A stretch of DNA of 64,000 bases, from contig NZ_LZJR01000006.1 of the NCBI RefSeq assembly GCF_001667925.1, positions 1-64,000 on the forward strand, written 5' to 3'. Shown here one piece after another: positions 44,984-56,450 of this stretch; positions within the stretch are counted from its first letter, which is position 1, and each line of letters starts with the position of its first letter. The notes beneath the pieces were generated by a model that saw only the letters and a list, made by a program, of their open reading frames with translations, made no database searches and was not told the DNA's origin. Made by a program: the position numbers and the translations under genes. The DNA comes from Mycobacterium sp. E2479. Its GTDB lineage: Bacteria > Actinomycetota > Actinomycetes > Mycobacteriales > Mycobacteriaceae.

Positions 44984-45622
44984 CTACACCGTCTGACGAC
45001 TGGACGACCGCACGGCCAGCACGGCAATCGCCCCGGCTTCGTTGAGGGCCAGGTGCGCCAGCATGGGTGCGGCCAGGCTTCCGGAACGGTCGGCCAGCCA
45101 ACCGAAGAGCCAGCCCGCGATTCCGGTGACCAGGACGGTGGCGGCGACCGGCTCACCCGTTGCGCGCGCATCGGCGATGTGCGAGAGGCCAAATGCGCTG
45201 GCCTGCAACAAACGTCCACCGCATGCACCGAAAGCAGCGGAGCCCGCGGTGGTCAGCGCCCCCCGAAACGCGGATTCCTCCGACCACACGGTGCCCACCG
45301 GTATCCGCAGCAGCAGCCAATCCGGCAGCCTCGCCGGTGGCTGGCGCTCGGCCATGGATCGGCGCACGGGAGCCAGCTGGGTGGTCGCGGCGACCGTACC
45401 CGCCACCAAGAACGCGACCGCTGATCCCAACCGCAAGCCGGCCCAGAGCCGGGGCGGGCCCAAACCCAAGGGCGCACGCGTTGCACACACCAGCAGGCCG
45501 CCCACGCCGGCCTGCAGCACCGTCCGCCACGAGGGCGGCAGCCGCGGACTGACTAAACTCCAGCCGACGAGCGCGGCGGCCAAAGACAACGCCCCGGTTC
45601 GGCGCAAAATCCTGTCGGACAT
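44984..45622 (-). CDS. CPBP-family intramembrane metalloprotease
   Basis: This membrane protein of about 212 residues contains the CPBP/ABI glutamic-type motifs: EESAFR (EExxxR), FGLSH and HLALNEAG (HxxxN). These residues form the intramembrane active site of CAAX-prenyl-protease-like enzymes. About six helices are visible. ATG 45622 is chosen because the open frame further upstream overlaps the purL end and is Arg/Cys-rich. It starts 19 bp after purL and matches Rv0804. Confidence 0.85.
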   Translation of the reverse strand: MSDRILRRTGALSLAAALVGWSLVSPRLPPSWRTVLQAGVGGLLVCATRAPLGLGPPRLWAGLRLGSAVAFLVAGTVAATTQLAPVRRSMAERQPPARLPDWLLLRIPVGTVWSEESAFRGALTTAGSAAFGACGGRLLQASAFGLSHIADARATGEPVAATVLVTGIAGWLFGWLADRSGSLAAPMLAHLALNEAGAIAVLAVRSSSRQTV

Positions 45623-45641
45623 CAGGATTCGCTGCGGACAC

Positions 45642-47966
<2,325 letters not shown>

Positions 47967-47989
47967 CTACCGTCGGGCCGCCGTGGCGA

Positions 47990-48337
47990 CTATTGCCCGA
48001 CGACGCAGAACACGTTTCCCTCGGGGTCGGCCAGCACCACCCAGCGAAAATTGTCACCGAACGTGTGCCGACCGACCTCGGTGGCCCCGGCGGCCGTCAG
48101 CCGAGACGCCTCGGCGTCGACGTCGGCGGCACCGAAGTCGAGGTGGAGGCGGTTTTTCCCAGGGGTGGGATCGGGCACCTTCTGGAATCCGAGCCGCGGT
48201 CCCTCCGGCAAACTCACCGCGGTGAACTCGTCGGCCAGCAACTCCTGCGCCGTGCCACCGAACTGCTCGGCCCACCAGCCGTCCAGCCGGGCGGGATCGC
48301 TGCAGTCGAAGGTGATCATCTCCACGTTGAGCGCCAT
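47990..48337 (-). CDS. VOC-family (glyoxalase-like) protein
   Basis: This 115-residue single-VOC-fold protein (MALNVEMITFDCSDPARLDG, then NRLHLDFGAADVDAEASRL) resembles the Rv0801 group. Metal-binding positions are not certain and no reaction can be assigned. ATG 48337 gives the length of the M. tuberculosis protein; the open frame continues 29 codons upstream. Confidence 0.85.
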   Translation of the reverse strand: MALNVEMITFDCSDPARLDGWWAEQFGGTAQELLADEFTAVSLPEGPRLGFQKVPDPTPGKNRLHLDFGAADVDAEASRLTAAGATEVGRHTFGDNFRWVVLADPEGNVFCVVGQ

Positions 48338-48689
48338 ACCGCCAGACCTTAGGCCTGATGGGGTCGGGGCGGAAGGAACTCCGCCATCGCCGCCAGTGGG
48401 TGCCCGATGTCGGCGACGGGACACCAGGTCAGAGTCGAGGCGAGCCTGCGCCCTCGTCGGGGTGGCTAATCCGCGCTACGAGCTATCGCTGTCATCAAAC
48501 CTTCTCGTCGTCGGGATTCCATATTCAAGGAATGAGGACGAGACGGCACGGCGAGAAGCGCGCGGGTAACTTTTCGCGCCGCCGATCCGTCCTTGGAGAT
48601 ATGAGTTGCCGGTGGCGGCCGGTTACTCCGGCGGAACCGGGTCACCCGATTCCGGGCCCACCGCAACGGGATACGCAAAAGGAGAAGTG
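48338..48689. other. Intergenic region before broken nitroreductase
   Basis: These 352 bases contain no gene I can support. They include the promoter of the VOC gene on the minus strand and an AAAAGGAGAAG ribosome site for the broken gene at 48690. Translations on the minus strand are Arg/Ser-rich and not protein-like. Confidence 0.4.
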
Positions 48690-49138
48690 ATGTCGCGCCC
48701 GAGTCCCCCTCGCTGGCTAAAGCCGATGAACAAGTTGATGATCGCGATGCAAAGGCTCGGCATCCCGACGGGACCACCTATGGTTCTGACCGTGCCGGGC
48801 CGGACCACGGGCCGGCCGCGCAGCACGCCGATGACACCTTTCACACTGGATGGACAGCTCTATGCCGTGGCGGGATTCCCGGGCGCCGATTGGCACGCAA
48901 TGCGCGCGCTGCCGGCGCGGGTCAGCTGCGGAAGGGCCGAAAGCTGCGGCGAGTCAGGATAACTGAGTTGACCGCCGAGCAGGCCCGCCCGGTACTGCGG
49001 CAATACCCGATCAAAGTGCCGGTCGGTGTTGGCTTTCTGAAGCGCTCGGGCCTGGTGCGTGCGGGCAGCCCCGACGAGGTCGAGGCGCTGGCCGGCCGGA
49101 TCGCGGTGTTCCGATTAGATCCAATCCCGGCGAGCTGA
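48690..49138 (+). pseudogene. Nitroreductase-family deazaflavin-dependent oxidoreductase, frameshifted
   Basis: An ATG with a strong AAAAGGAG site starts MSRPSPPRWLKPMNKLMIAM and runs through the Ddn-like segments TVPGRTTGRPRSTPM and LYAVAGFPGADW. The homologous continuation ARNARAAGAGQLRKGRKLR is in the next frame, from about 48890. Restoring one G after GATTGG near 48890 joins the frames into a protein of about 149 residues, the normal family size, ending LDPIPAS. The rest of the sequence is intact, so the lesion is recent or a sequencing error. Confidence 0.82.
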
Positions 49139-49183
49139 CACCAGACGACTCCCCTCGTTCGACCATCCACGGAAGACCCCAAC

Positions 49184-49543
49184 ATGCGCACCGCATACCT
49201 CGTCGTGACGACAATCGCCATAGCCTTCGACGGCTTCTCGGGCGTGAGCGCACTGCTCCACTTCGCGCCCATCATTGCGCCCATGCGCCGGGCCGGGGTG
49301 CCGCTGTCCTGGCTGAGATTCCCCATCGGTACCCTGAAAACCCTAGGCGCCCTTGGGCTTATCGTAGGCCTGTGGATTCCGGCAATCGGCATCGCCGCGG
49401 CAGCCGGGCTGACTATCTTCTTCATCTGCGCGATGTACACCCACGTACTCGCCAACGATATTTCCGGTCAGTTCGCTCTCGCCGGGTTCCTGCTCGCCCT
49501 CAACGCCGCGACCTTCGCACTCACCCTGGTCGTTTTCGGCTAG
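49184..49543 (+). CDS. DoxX-like membrane protein
   Basis: This 119-residue protein with four helices (AYLVVTTIAIAFDGFSGVSA, LKTLGALGLIVGLW, GIAAAAGLTIFFICAMY, FLLALNAATFALTLVVFG) fits the DoxX/DoxD-like family. In M. tuberculosis a DoxX protein joins SodA and SseA in a redox complex, but many paralogues have no assigned role. It stands just downstream of the broken nitroreductase and converges on pepC. Confidence 0.8.
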   Translation: MRTAYLVVTTIAIAFDGFSGVSALLHFAPIIAPMRRAGVPLSWLRFPIGTLKTLGALGLIVGLWIPAIGIAAAAGLTIFFICAMYTHVLANDISGQFALAGFLLALNAATFALTLVVFG

Positions 49544-49553
49544 CTTCAAAGGC

Positions 49554-50828
49554 TCAGCGCGACTCGGGTGAAAAGAACGCCTGCATCGCAGACGAGTACG
49601 CGGCCACGTCGTGCGCGCCCATCAGCTCGCGCGCGGAGTGCATCGCCAGTTGCGCGGCGCCGACGTCGACGGTCGGGATGCCGGTCCGGGCGGAGGCGAG
49701 TGGTCCTATCGTCGACCCGCAGGGCAGGTCGGCGCGGTGCTCGTAGCGCTGCAGGCCGACCCCGGCCTGCCGGCAGGCCAGCGCGAAGGCCGCGGCCGTG
49801 CGTCCGTCGGTGGCATAACGCAGGTTGGGATGCACCTTCAGCACCGGTCCGGCGTTGGCCTCTATCGGGTGGCCGGGCTCGTGCCGATCCGGATAGTTGG
49901 GATGGGTGGCGTGCGCCATGTCGGCAGAGGCCAGCAGTGAGTCGGGCAGGCGGCGCAGGAAGTCCTCTCGGGTGCCGCCGGCCGCGAGCACGATTCGCTC
50001 CAGGACGGTGCCCAGCAGGTCGGACTGGGCACCGTGGTCGGAGGACGAACCGACCTCCTCGTGGTCGAAGAGCACCAGCACGGGCACGAACGCGCGGGGT
50101 GTGGTCGCCAACAAAGCCTCCATGCCCGCATAGCAACTGGCCTGGTTGTCCAGCCGGGGAGCGCTGAGCAGGTCGGCGTCGGCTCCGATCACGGTTGCGG
50201 GGGTCAGGTCGTGGGTCATCAGATCGGCGGCCAGCACGCGGGTCGGCGCGACCTCCGCGCGTTCGGCGACGAAGTCGATGAATGACCTCGCTTCTGCGCC
50301 GACACCCCAGACGGCGTTGACGTGGCGCTGCGGGTCCAGTGTCAGCGATTTGCGGTCCTCGGCCAGGTGAATGGCCAGCTGCGGCACCCGCAGGATCGGG
50401 TCGTCGATCCGGACCAGCCGGTGCCCGATCCCGCTGCCGTCATGCACCGACAACCGTCCGCTGATGCCCAGATCGCGGTCCAGCCAGGAGTTGAGCCACG
50501 CGCCGCCGTAGGGCTCCAGGGCGAGCACCCGCCAACCGGCGACCACCCGGTCGGGATGTTGCTTGACCCGCAGGTTCGGGCTGTCGGTGTGTGCGCCGAC
50601 GATCCGGAACGGGCCGTCGGTGCCGCCGGAATCCCAGGCGACCAACGAGCCGGCCCGCACCACGAAGTAGCGGCCCGGTTCTTGCGGCCACCGTTGAGCC
50701 TCGTTCAGTTCGGTGAACCCGGCGGCGGTCAGCCGCGCGCCGACCGTGGCGCATACGTGAAATGGCGAGGGAGAAGCGTCGATGAAATCGCAGAGGCCTG
50801 CGGCGCTGGCCGACATGTTGATCATCAT
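49554..50828 (-). CDS. pepC: M18 aspartyl aminopeptidase (PepC/ApeB-like)
   Basis: This zinc aminopeptidase of about 424 residues removes N-terminal acidic residues. Metal and catalytic motifs are [28 protein letters not shown] and the late histidine region [13 protein letters not shown]. Start ATG 50828 or 50825 follows an AGGAAG that is part of a repeated sequence; the frame is open far upstream through the divergent DyP gene, which is an artefact. It matches Rv0800. Confidence 0.92.
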   Translation of the reverse strand: MMINMSASAAGLCDFIDASPSPFHVCATVGARLTAAGFTELNEAQRWPQEPGRYFVVRAGSLVAWDSGGTDGPFRIVGAHTDSPNLRVKQHPDRVVAGWRVLALEPYGGAWLNSWLDRDLGISGRLSVHDGSGIGHRLVRIDDPILRVPQLAIHLAEDRKSLTLDPQRHVNAVWGVGAEARSFIDFVAERAEVAPTRVLAADLMTHDLTPATVIGADADLLSAPRLDNQASCYAGMEALLATTPRAFVPVLVLFDHEEVGSSSDHGAQSDLLGTVLERIVLAAGGTREDFLRRLPDSLLASADMAHATHPNYPDRHEPGHPIEANAGPVLKVHPNLRYATDGRTAAAFALACRQAGVGLQRYEHRADLPCGSTIGPLASARTGIPTVDVGAAQLAMHSARELMGAHDVAAYSSAMQAFFSPESR

Positions 50829-50829
50829 G

Positions 50830-50957
50830 ACTTCCTGCGCTCGCCGTCGCCACGCTAGGTCCGATTGCGCGGCTCGGCCCCCGCAAGCCGGGGACCCCCG
50901 GCCGCGCACTTCCTGCGCTCGCCGTCGCCACGCTAGGGTCAGCCACGCTAGGGTCAG
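50830..50957. repeat. Direct repeats in pepC-DyP divergent promoter
   Basis: A 30-bp unit beginning ACTTCCTGCGCTCGCCG occurs identically at 50830-50859 and 50908-50937. A 15-bp unit CCACGCTAGGGTCAG is tandemly duplicated at 50928-50942 and 50943-50957. On the minus strand the first 30-bp copy supplies the AGGAAG ribosome site of pepC. Confidence 0.75.
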
Positions 50958-50961
50958 CAGA
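50949..50961 (+). promoter_or_regulatory. Leaderless DyP promoter with duplicated -10
   Basis: TAGGGT at 50949-50954 ends seven bases before the DyP GTG (50962). The tandem duplication places a second TAGGGT at 50934-50939, so two start points 15 bp apart are possible. Confidence 0.5.
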
Positions 50962-51969
50962 GTGCCCCCCGTCCAGCCGCAACCGATCCTCGCGCCGTTG
51001 ACGCCGGCGGCCATCTTCCTGGTGGTGAGCATCGATGAGGGCGGAGAGGCGACGGTGCACGACGCGCTGCCCGACATTCCCGGCCTGGTGCGCGCGATCG
51101 GCTTCCGCGAACCGCAGAAGCGGCTGTCGGCAATCGCCTCGATCGGCTCCGACGCCTGGGATCGCTTGTTCTCCGGACCGCGCCCCGCCGAACTGCATCG
51201 GTTCACCGAGCTCAACGGACCGCGCCACGCCGCCCCCGCCACGCCCGGGGACATGCTGTTCCACATCAGGGCCGAGAGCCTGGATGTCTGCTTCGAGCTG
51301 GCCGACCGGATCCTCAAAGCGATGGCCGGCGCGGTCACCGTGGTCGACGAGGTGCATGGCTTCCGCTACTTCGACAACCGCGACTTGCTCGGATTCGTTG
51401 ATGGCACCGAGAATCCGGACGGTGCGCTGGCCGTCAGCGCCACCGCCATCGGCGACGAGGACCCCGACTTCGCCGGCTCCTGCTATGTGCACGTGCAGAA
51501 GTATGTGCACGACATGTCGTCGTGGAATTCGATTCCGGTAACCGAGCAGGAACGGGTGATCGGCCGCACCAAACTGGACGACATCGAACTCGACGACGAC
51601 GCCAAGCCCGGCAACGCCCACATCGCGCTCAACGTGATCACCGACGACGACGGCACGGAACTGAAAATCGTCCGGCACAACATGCCGTTCGGCGAGCTCG
51701 GCAAGGGCGAATACGGCACGTATTTCATCGGCTATTCGCGGACACCGCAAGTGACCGAACGAATGCTGCGCAACATGTTTCTCGGCGATCCCCCCGGCAA
51801 CACCGACCGCATCCTCGACTTCTCCACGGCGGTCACCGGCGGATTGTTCTTCTCCCCCACCCTCGACTTTCTCGATGACCCGCCGCCGCTGCCAGCAGCG
51901 CCGGCAGCGGAAACGCTTGTGGCACAGAACGGCTCACTTTCGATCGGCAGCCTGAAAGGAACCTCTTGA
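50962..51969 (+). CDS. dyp: DyP-type heme peroxidase, encapsulin cargo
   Basis: This 335-residue dye-decolourising peroxidase has the distal GFVDGTENP (GxxDG), the proximal heme histidine in [10 protein letters not shown] and an arginine in GYSRTP. Its C-terminus ends [13 protein letters not shown], matching the targeting peptide that loads DyP into encapsulin shells. It reduces H2O2 with an unknown physiological donor. The GTG start at 50962 gives the 335-residue length of Rv0799c. The stop overlaps the encapsulin ATG by one base. Confidence 0.95.
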   Translation: MPPVQPQPILAPLTPAAIFLVVSIDEGGEATVHDALPDIPGLVRAIGFREPQKRLSAIASIGSDAWDRLFSGPRPAELHRFTELNGPRHAAPATPGDMLFHIRAESLDVCFELADRILKAMAGAVTVVDEVHGFRYFDNRDLLGFVDGTENPDGALAVSATAIGDEDPDFAGSCYVHVQKYVHDMSSWNSIPVTEQERVIGRTKLDDIELDDDAKPGNAHIALNVITDDDGTELKIVRHNMPFGELGKGEYGTYFIGYSRTPQVTERMLRNMFLGDPPGNTDRILDFSTAVTGGLFFSPTLDFLDDPPPLPAAPAAETLVAQNGSLSIGSLKGTS

Positions 51970-52766
51970 TGAACAACCTCTACCGCGACCTGGCACCGGT
52001 CACCGACGCCGCCTGGGACGAGATCGAAACGGAGGCGACCCGCACCTTCAAACGCCACATCGCCGGGCGCCGGGTCGTCGACGTCAGCGAGCCGGGCGGA
52101 CCGGTCACCGCCGCCGTCAGCACCGGTCGGCTCGCCAACGTGGCGTCGCCGACCGACGGCGTGGAGGCCCACCTCCGGGAGAGCAAACCGCTTATCCGAC
52201 TGCGGGTTCCATTCACCCTATCGCGTTACGAGATCGACAACGTCGAGCGCGGCGCCTACGACTCCGACTGGGACCCGGTCAAAGAGGCGGCCAAGAAGCT
52301 GGCGTTCGTGGAAGACCGGGCCATCTTCGAGGGCTACGCCGCGGCATCGATCGAAGGCATCCGCTCGGCCAGCTCGAACAAGTCGCTGACCCTGCCGGCC
52401 GATCCCCGCGAGATTCCCGACGTCATCACCCAGGCGATCTCCGAACTCCGGCTGGCCGGCGTCGACGGCCCGTACTCGGTGCTGCTGTCCGCCGACGTCT
52501 ACACGAGGGTCAGCGAGACCACCGAACACGGATATCCGATCCTCGAACACATCGACCGGTTGGTTCCCGGAGACATCATCTGGGCACCGGCGATCGACGG
52601 CGCCTTCGTGCTGACCACCCGCGGCGGCGATTTCGACTTGCAGCTGGGCACTGACGTGTCGATCGGATACACCAGCCATGACGCGGACACCGTGCAGCTG
52701 TATCTGCAGGAGACGCTGACCTTCCTGTGCTACACCGCCGAGGCGTCCGTGCCGCTGAGCCCCTAG
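51969..52766 (+). CDS. enc: Encapsulin shell protein (Cfp29)
   Basis: This 265-residue HK97-fold protein assembles into a hollow protein nanocompartment. It begins [19 protein letters not shown] and has the same length as M. tuberculosis Cfp29, a T-cell antigen. The cargo-binding N-terminal helix is intact. It is preceded by AAAGGA within the DyP tail and overlaps the DyP stop, so shell and cargo are made together. The compartment protects against oxidative stress at low pH in M. tuberculosis. Confidence 0.96.
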   Translation: MNNLYRDLAPVTDAAWDEIETEATRTFKRHIAGRRVVDVSEPGGPVTAAVSTGRLANVASPTDGVEAHLRESKPLIRLRVPFTLSRYEIDNVERGAYDSDWDPVKEAAKKLAFVEDRAIFEGYAAASIEGIRSASSNKSLTLPADPREIPDVITQAISELRLAGVDGPYSVLLSADVYTRVSETTEHGYPILEHIDRLVPGDIIWAPAIDGAFVLTTRGGDFDLQLGTDVSIGYTSHDADTVQLYLQETLTFLCYTAEASVPLSP

Positions 52767-52835
52767 GAATAAACGCCGACCAACCGCTGCTTATCCGGAG
52801 AGCATTTGAACTTCTCTCCTGGAGGCAGGGTTTCG

Positions 52836-53576
52836 ATGGCAATGACATTGGCCGGCTCGACCGCTTTGGTGACCGGTGCTACATCGGGTATCGGTCGGGA
52901 AATCGCATTGCAGCTTGCAAGCCGCGGCGCCGAGGTCGTGGTGCAGGGCCGCGACGCCGAACGCGGCGCCAAAGCCGTCCGCGATATTGAAAATAATGGC
53001 GGCAGAGCGCGTTTTGTCGCCGCAGATCTCAACGATGCCGACGATGTGCGGCGATTGGCCGCCGAGGCGGGACCGGTGGACATCCTGATCAACAACGCCG
53101 GCATCTATGAGTTCGGCCCCACTGCGGACACCGACAACGCGACCTTCGATCAACACGTGAACGTCAACTTGCGTGCGCCATACCTACTCGTTCAGCAATT
53201 GGTGCCGGCCATGGCCGCTCGGGGCAACGGCGCCGTGGTCAACGTGAGCACTCTTGCCGCGTCGGTGGCAACGCGCGGGGCGGGGATCTACGGGGCCACC
53301 AAAGCGGGCTTGGAACAGCTGACGCGTGTGTGGGCCGATGAATTCGGCGAGTCGGGCGTGCGGGTGAACGCGGTGGCCGCGGGGCCTACGGACACACCCG
53401 GGGCCGCGGCTCTTCCCGGTGTCCTCGACACCATCGCGGCGATCACCGCCCTGAAGCGGGTGGCCGATGCGAGTGAAATCGCCAGTGCGGTGGTCTTTCT
53501 CGCCTCCCCAGAGGCCAGCTATGTCAGCGGTGCTATCTTGCACGCCACAGGAGGCCAGCAGGCAATCGTCGCCTGA
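52836..53576 (+). CDS. Short-chain dehydrogenase/reductase
   Basis: This classical SDR of about 246 residues has the cofactor motif TGATSGIGREIA, NNAG, the catalytic Ser region VNVSTLAAS, and YGATK as the Tyr-x3-Lys motif. The pattern with GRD after the second strand favours NADP(H). GGAGG lies 10 bp before ATG 52836; ATG 52842 is possible. It marks the start of the accessory block beyond encapsulin. The substrate is unknown. It converges on the MOSC fusion gene with a 3-bp gap. Confidence 0.9.
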   Translation: MAMTLAGSTALVTGATSGIGREIALQLASRGAEVVVQGRDAERGAKAVRDIENNGGRARFVAADLNDADDVRRLAAEAGPVDILINNAGIYEFGPTADTDNATFDQHVNVNLRAPYLLVQQLVPAMAARGNGAVVNVSTLAASVATRGAGIYGATKAGLEQLTRVWADEFGESGVRVNAVAAGPTDTPGAAALPGVLDTIAAITALKRVADASEIASAVVFLASPEASYVSGAILHATGGQQAIVA

Positions 53577-53579
53577 GGA

Positions 53580-55295
53580 CTACAGATCGAGCACCACGTC
53601 GGTTTCCGGGGCCGCCGAGCAGATGAGGACTGACCCGGCACCGGGCGGCTCCAACGGCTGCTGGACGTAACTCGTGGTACCGGCGACGATTCCGGTGACG
53701 CACAGGTGACACACACCGCTTCGGCAGGAGAAGCGTGTTGGAACGTCGCAGGCTTCGGCGAGATCGAGGATGCTTCGGTACGCGGGTGACCAGTTGACCG
53801 TCAATCCGCTGCGGGTAAAGGTGATCTCGGGACCGGTCCCCGGCGTTCCGGCCGGTTGGTGGGGCGGTTTTCGCGCGCCAGTCTCGACGACGCCCGGGTT
53901 GATCGCGGGAAGCGCGCCGAACAACTCGCTGTGAATGCGGGACGGGTCGAATCCCACGGCAGTCAAGGCTTCGCGCATATCCGTCATGAATTGCGTTGGA
54001 CCGCAGAGGTAAACGGTCGCGTCGGTGGGCAGGCCCAATTTCACGATGGATTCCCGGCGCAGCCGACCCTGCGTTTGGGTGTAAAAAACCTGTTGTCTTG
54101 CATGCGGTAATGATTTGATGAGTGTCTCGACTTCGGCTGCGAACACTTGGGTTTCGCGGTTACGGGTGGTGTGTAACCACCAGATGTCGCGCCGACTACC
54201 GGCCGCGGACAGTGCATGCAGCATCGCCAGGACCGGCGTCGCGCCGATTCCGGCGGATAACAGGATGACCGGACGGCTGTCTTCGGTCAAGCAGAAGTCG
54301 CCGCGGGGCGCGGCCGCCGCGATCACCGATCCCGGCTGGATGTGGCTGTGCAGCCACCGGCTCACCACACCGTGGTCCTCGCGCTTGACACTGATGCGGT
54401 AATAGCCGGCGGAGGAATCATCGGATAGGGAGTAGCTGCGCAGCGGGGCGGGGTCGCCGGCGCCGGCGATCCTGACCGTCAAATACTGGCCCGGCAGCGC
54501 CGGTGGCAGCGAGCCGTGATCGTCGGCCTCGAGTTTGATCGACAGCACCTGCGAACTCTCCCTACGGGTTTCGGTGACCCGCAGACAACGGAAGCCCTTC
54601 CACCCGGGTGCCACTGCGATCGGTGGTGCCAGCGCGGTCGTCGCGTCTTCGTGCGCGGCCAGCAACTCATGAAACGACTGCTGCCAGCCTGGGCTCAGCG
54701 CCGGAATGTCGATGGCCTTGCGCAGCGTCTCGACGTTGCGGTCGGGCAAGTACAGCAGCGCGTCCACGTCGGCGACGCTCAGTTCGTGCCGGCCCCGACG
54801 CGTCCGCACAATGTCGTCGCCCGCTTGCACGCGACCCTCGGTGATAACGCGGAAGTAAAAGCCCGGGCGATGCTGGGAGACCAGAAGATTGGGCATGTCC
54901 GGTTCGCCGAGGCGAAGGCCGACCCGAAAACAGGTGACGCGTGGCTGGGTGACCTCGAACTCGGCGTCGCCGATGCGATAGCGGTCGCCGATGCAGACGT
55001 CGTCATCAGCGAGCCCGGTGACGGTGAAGTTTTCACCGAAGTGGCCGGCTCGCAGATCGTCGCGCCCCAGGTGGCTTTTCCAGAACTCGTAAGACTCGCT
55101 CTGGTACACCATCACCGCACGCTGTTCGCCGCCGTGACCGGCGAGGTCACCCTGACCGTCACCATCGATGTTCAGTCGGCGCACCATCACCGGCCCCTCG
55201 ATCGGGGCCTTCCATATGCCGGTGTACACGGTTTTGTCACGCCATTCGACGTTCTTGGGCATGCCCACGTTCACCGAAACAAGCCTGCCCACCAT
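53580..55295 (-). CDS. MOSC - flavin reductase - 2Fe-2S ferredoxin fusion
   Basis: This 571-residue protein has three parts: an N-terminal MOSC domain (about 1-220; GDGQGDLAGHGGEQRAVMVY, GHFGENFTV, VTQPRVTCFR), a ferredoxin-reductase-like FAD/NAD module (about 235-470; LRSYSLSDD, LLSAGIGATPVLAML), and a C-terminal plant-type 2Fe-2S domain with CRSGVCHLC and a distal Cys in LICSA. MOSC domains bind molybdenum cofactor or transfer sulfur. ATG 55295 is the start. It is divergent from the alpha/beta hydrolase across a shared operator. Confidence 0.9.
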   Translation of the reverse strand: MVGRLVSVNVGMPKNVEWRDKTVYTGIWKAPIEGPVMVRRLNIDGDGQGDLAGHGGEQRAVMVYQSESYEFWKSHLGRDDLRAGHFGENFTVTGLADDDVCIGDRYRIGDAEFEVTQPRVTCFRVGLRLGEPDMPNLLVSQHRPGFYFRVITEGRVQAGDDIVRTRRGRHELSVADVDALLYLPDRNVETLRKAIDIPALSPGWQQSFHELLAAHEDATTALAPPIAVAPGWKGFRCLRVTETRRESSQVLSIKLEADDHGSLPPALPGQYLTVRIAGAGDPAPLRSYSLSDDSSAGYYRISVKREDHGVVSRWLHSHIQPGSVIAAAAPRGDFCLTEDSRPVILLSAGIGATPVLAMLHALSAAGSRRDIWWLHTTRNRETQVFAAEVETLIKSLPHARQQVFYTQTQGRLRRESIVKLGLPTDATVYLCGPTQFMTDMREALTAVGFDPSRIHSELFGALPAINPGVVETGARKPPHQPAGTPGTGPEITFTRSGLTVNWSPAYRSILDLAEACDVPTRFSCRSGVCHLCVTGIVAGTTSYVQQPLEPPGAGSVLICSAAPETDVVLDL

Positions 55296-55421
55296 GTCAC
55301 CTCGAACCAGCTCGCATCGCACCGAGCCCAACTGGGATGGTTCGCCCAGAATATGGCAGCCCGGTCCGCACGGCAACACGTCGGCTGCACGGGGTGTTGC
55401 ACGCCGCCGGCATGGTGCATA

Positions 55422-55439
55422 ATGGGTCGCATAACCCAT
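55422..55439. promoter_or_regulatory. Putative TetR operator ATGGG-N8-CCCAT, site 1
   Basis: ATGGGT-CGCATA-ACCCAT lies in the divergent gap between the MOSC fusion and the alpha/beta hydrolase. Spacing from ATGGG to CCCAT is eight bases, identical to site 3 at 57887-57904. Confidence 0.6.
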
Positions 55440-55522
55440 AACGTTGAGTGGGTTTCGCCGATTCTCCCTCGGACGCCGCCGCGACGCTCGCTGGTGAATC
55501 ACGTTGATTCGAAAGGGATGTC

Positions 55523-56392
55523 ATGCCTGCTGTCCATCATCGCTACACCACCGTCGGCAGCCATCGACTCTTTTACCGTGAAGCCGGCGACCCGACCGCT
55601 CCGGTGGTGGTGCTCCTGCACGGGTTTCCCACCAGCTCGTACATGTTTCGCCACCTGATCCCGGCCCTGGCCGACCGCTACCGCGTCATCGCTCCCGACC
55701 ATCTGGGCTTCGGGCTGTCCGATGCCCCACCGGTCGATGAGTTCGACTACACCTTCGACGCGCTGACCGACCTCACCGCGGACCTGCTGCGAACCCTCGG
55801 CGTAGACCGGTACGCCATCTACGTCCAGGACTATGGCGCACCGATCGGCTGGCGACTTGCGCTGCGAAACCCGGTGGCGATTACCGCGATCATCAGCCAG
55901 AACGGCAATGGATACGACGCGGGATTCGTCGAGAGCTTCTGGAAGGTCGTGCAGGCTTACCAACAGGAGCAGACGGCAGACACCGAGGCGACGGTGCGGC
56001 GGTTCCTCACGCTGGACGCCACCCGTTGGCAGTACGTGACCGGCGTGGCCGACGAGACACTGGTCGATCCCGAATCCTGGCATCATGACTACGCGCTGAT
56101 CTCCCGTCCCGGCAATGACCTGGTGCAGCTCAAGCTGTTTCGCGACTACGCAACCAACGCGCCCCTCTACCCGCGCTTGCACGACTACTTCCGGGCCAGC
56201 CGGGTGCCGCTACTGGCGGTCTGGGGCCGCGGCGACGAAATCTTCGGCCCGGCCGGCGCCGAAGCGTTCGCCGAGGACCTGCCCGACGCCGAGATCCACC
56301 TGCTCGACGGCGGACACTTTCTGTTGGAGTCCGCGCTCGACGAAGTCGTCCCGCTGATCCGGAACTTCCTCGGACGGCGGGCCGCGGCCTGA
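55523..56392 (+). CDS. Alpha/beta hydrolase with Asp nucleophile (haloalkane-dehalogenase/epoxide-hydrolase type)
   Basis: This 289-residue protein has the oxyanion motif HGFPTSS and a nucleophile elbow VQDYGAPIG, where aspartate replaces serine. That is the pattern of haloalkane dehalogenases and epoxide hydrolases (x-D-x-G), not esterases. The general base is likely His in DGGHFLLES, and the acid may be in WGRGDEIF. An Asp-ester mechanism on a halide or epoxide is likely, though several relatives have unknown substrates. It is preceded by an operator dyad. Confidence 0.88.
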   Translation: MPAVHHRYTTVGSHRLFYREAGDPTAPVVVLLHGFPTSSYMFRHLIPALADRYRVIAPDHLGFGLSDAPPVDEFDYTFDALTDLTADLLRTLGVDRYAIYVQDYGAPIGWRLALRNPVAITAIISQNGNGYDAGFVESFWKVVQAYQQEQTADTEATVRRFLTLDATRWQYVTGVADETLVDPESWHHDYALISRPGNDLVQLKLFRDYATNAPLYPRLHDYFRASRVPLLAVWGRGDEIFGPAGAEAFAEDLPDAEIHLLDGGHFLLESALDEVVPLIRNFLGRRAAA

Positions 56393-56413
56393 TCTGTTGT
56401 TTGGGCTGGATAT

Positions 56414-56434
56414 CCCATAAATGGGAGCGCTCCC
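56414..56434. promoter_or_regulatory. Dyads upstream of TetR gene, site 2
   Basis: CCCAT-AA-ATGGG (56414-56425) carries the same half-sites as sites 1 and 3 but in inverted order, and overlaps GGGAGC-GCTCCC (56423-56434). Both lie just upstream of a TAGCCT -10 (56439-56444) that ends six bases before the TetR ATG, so a bound repressor would block that promoter. Confidence 0.5.
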
Positions 56435-56450
56435 GGGTTAGCCTGACGCG

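Noticed and set aside
48338..48689. Small minus-strand coding frame before the broken nitroreductase
   Set aside because: Translations are Arg/Ser-rich, lack a ribosome site, and show no recognisable fold.
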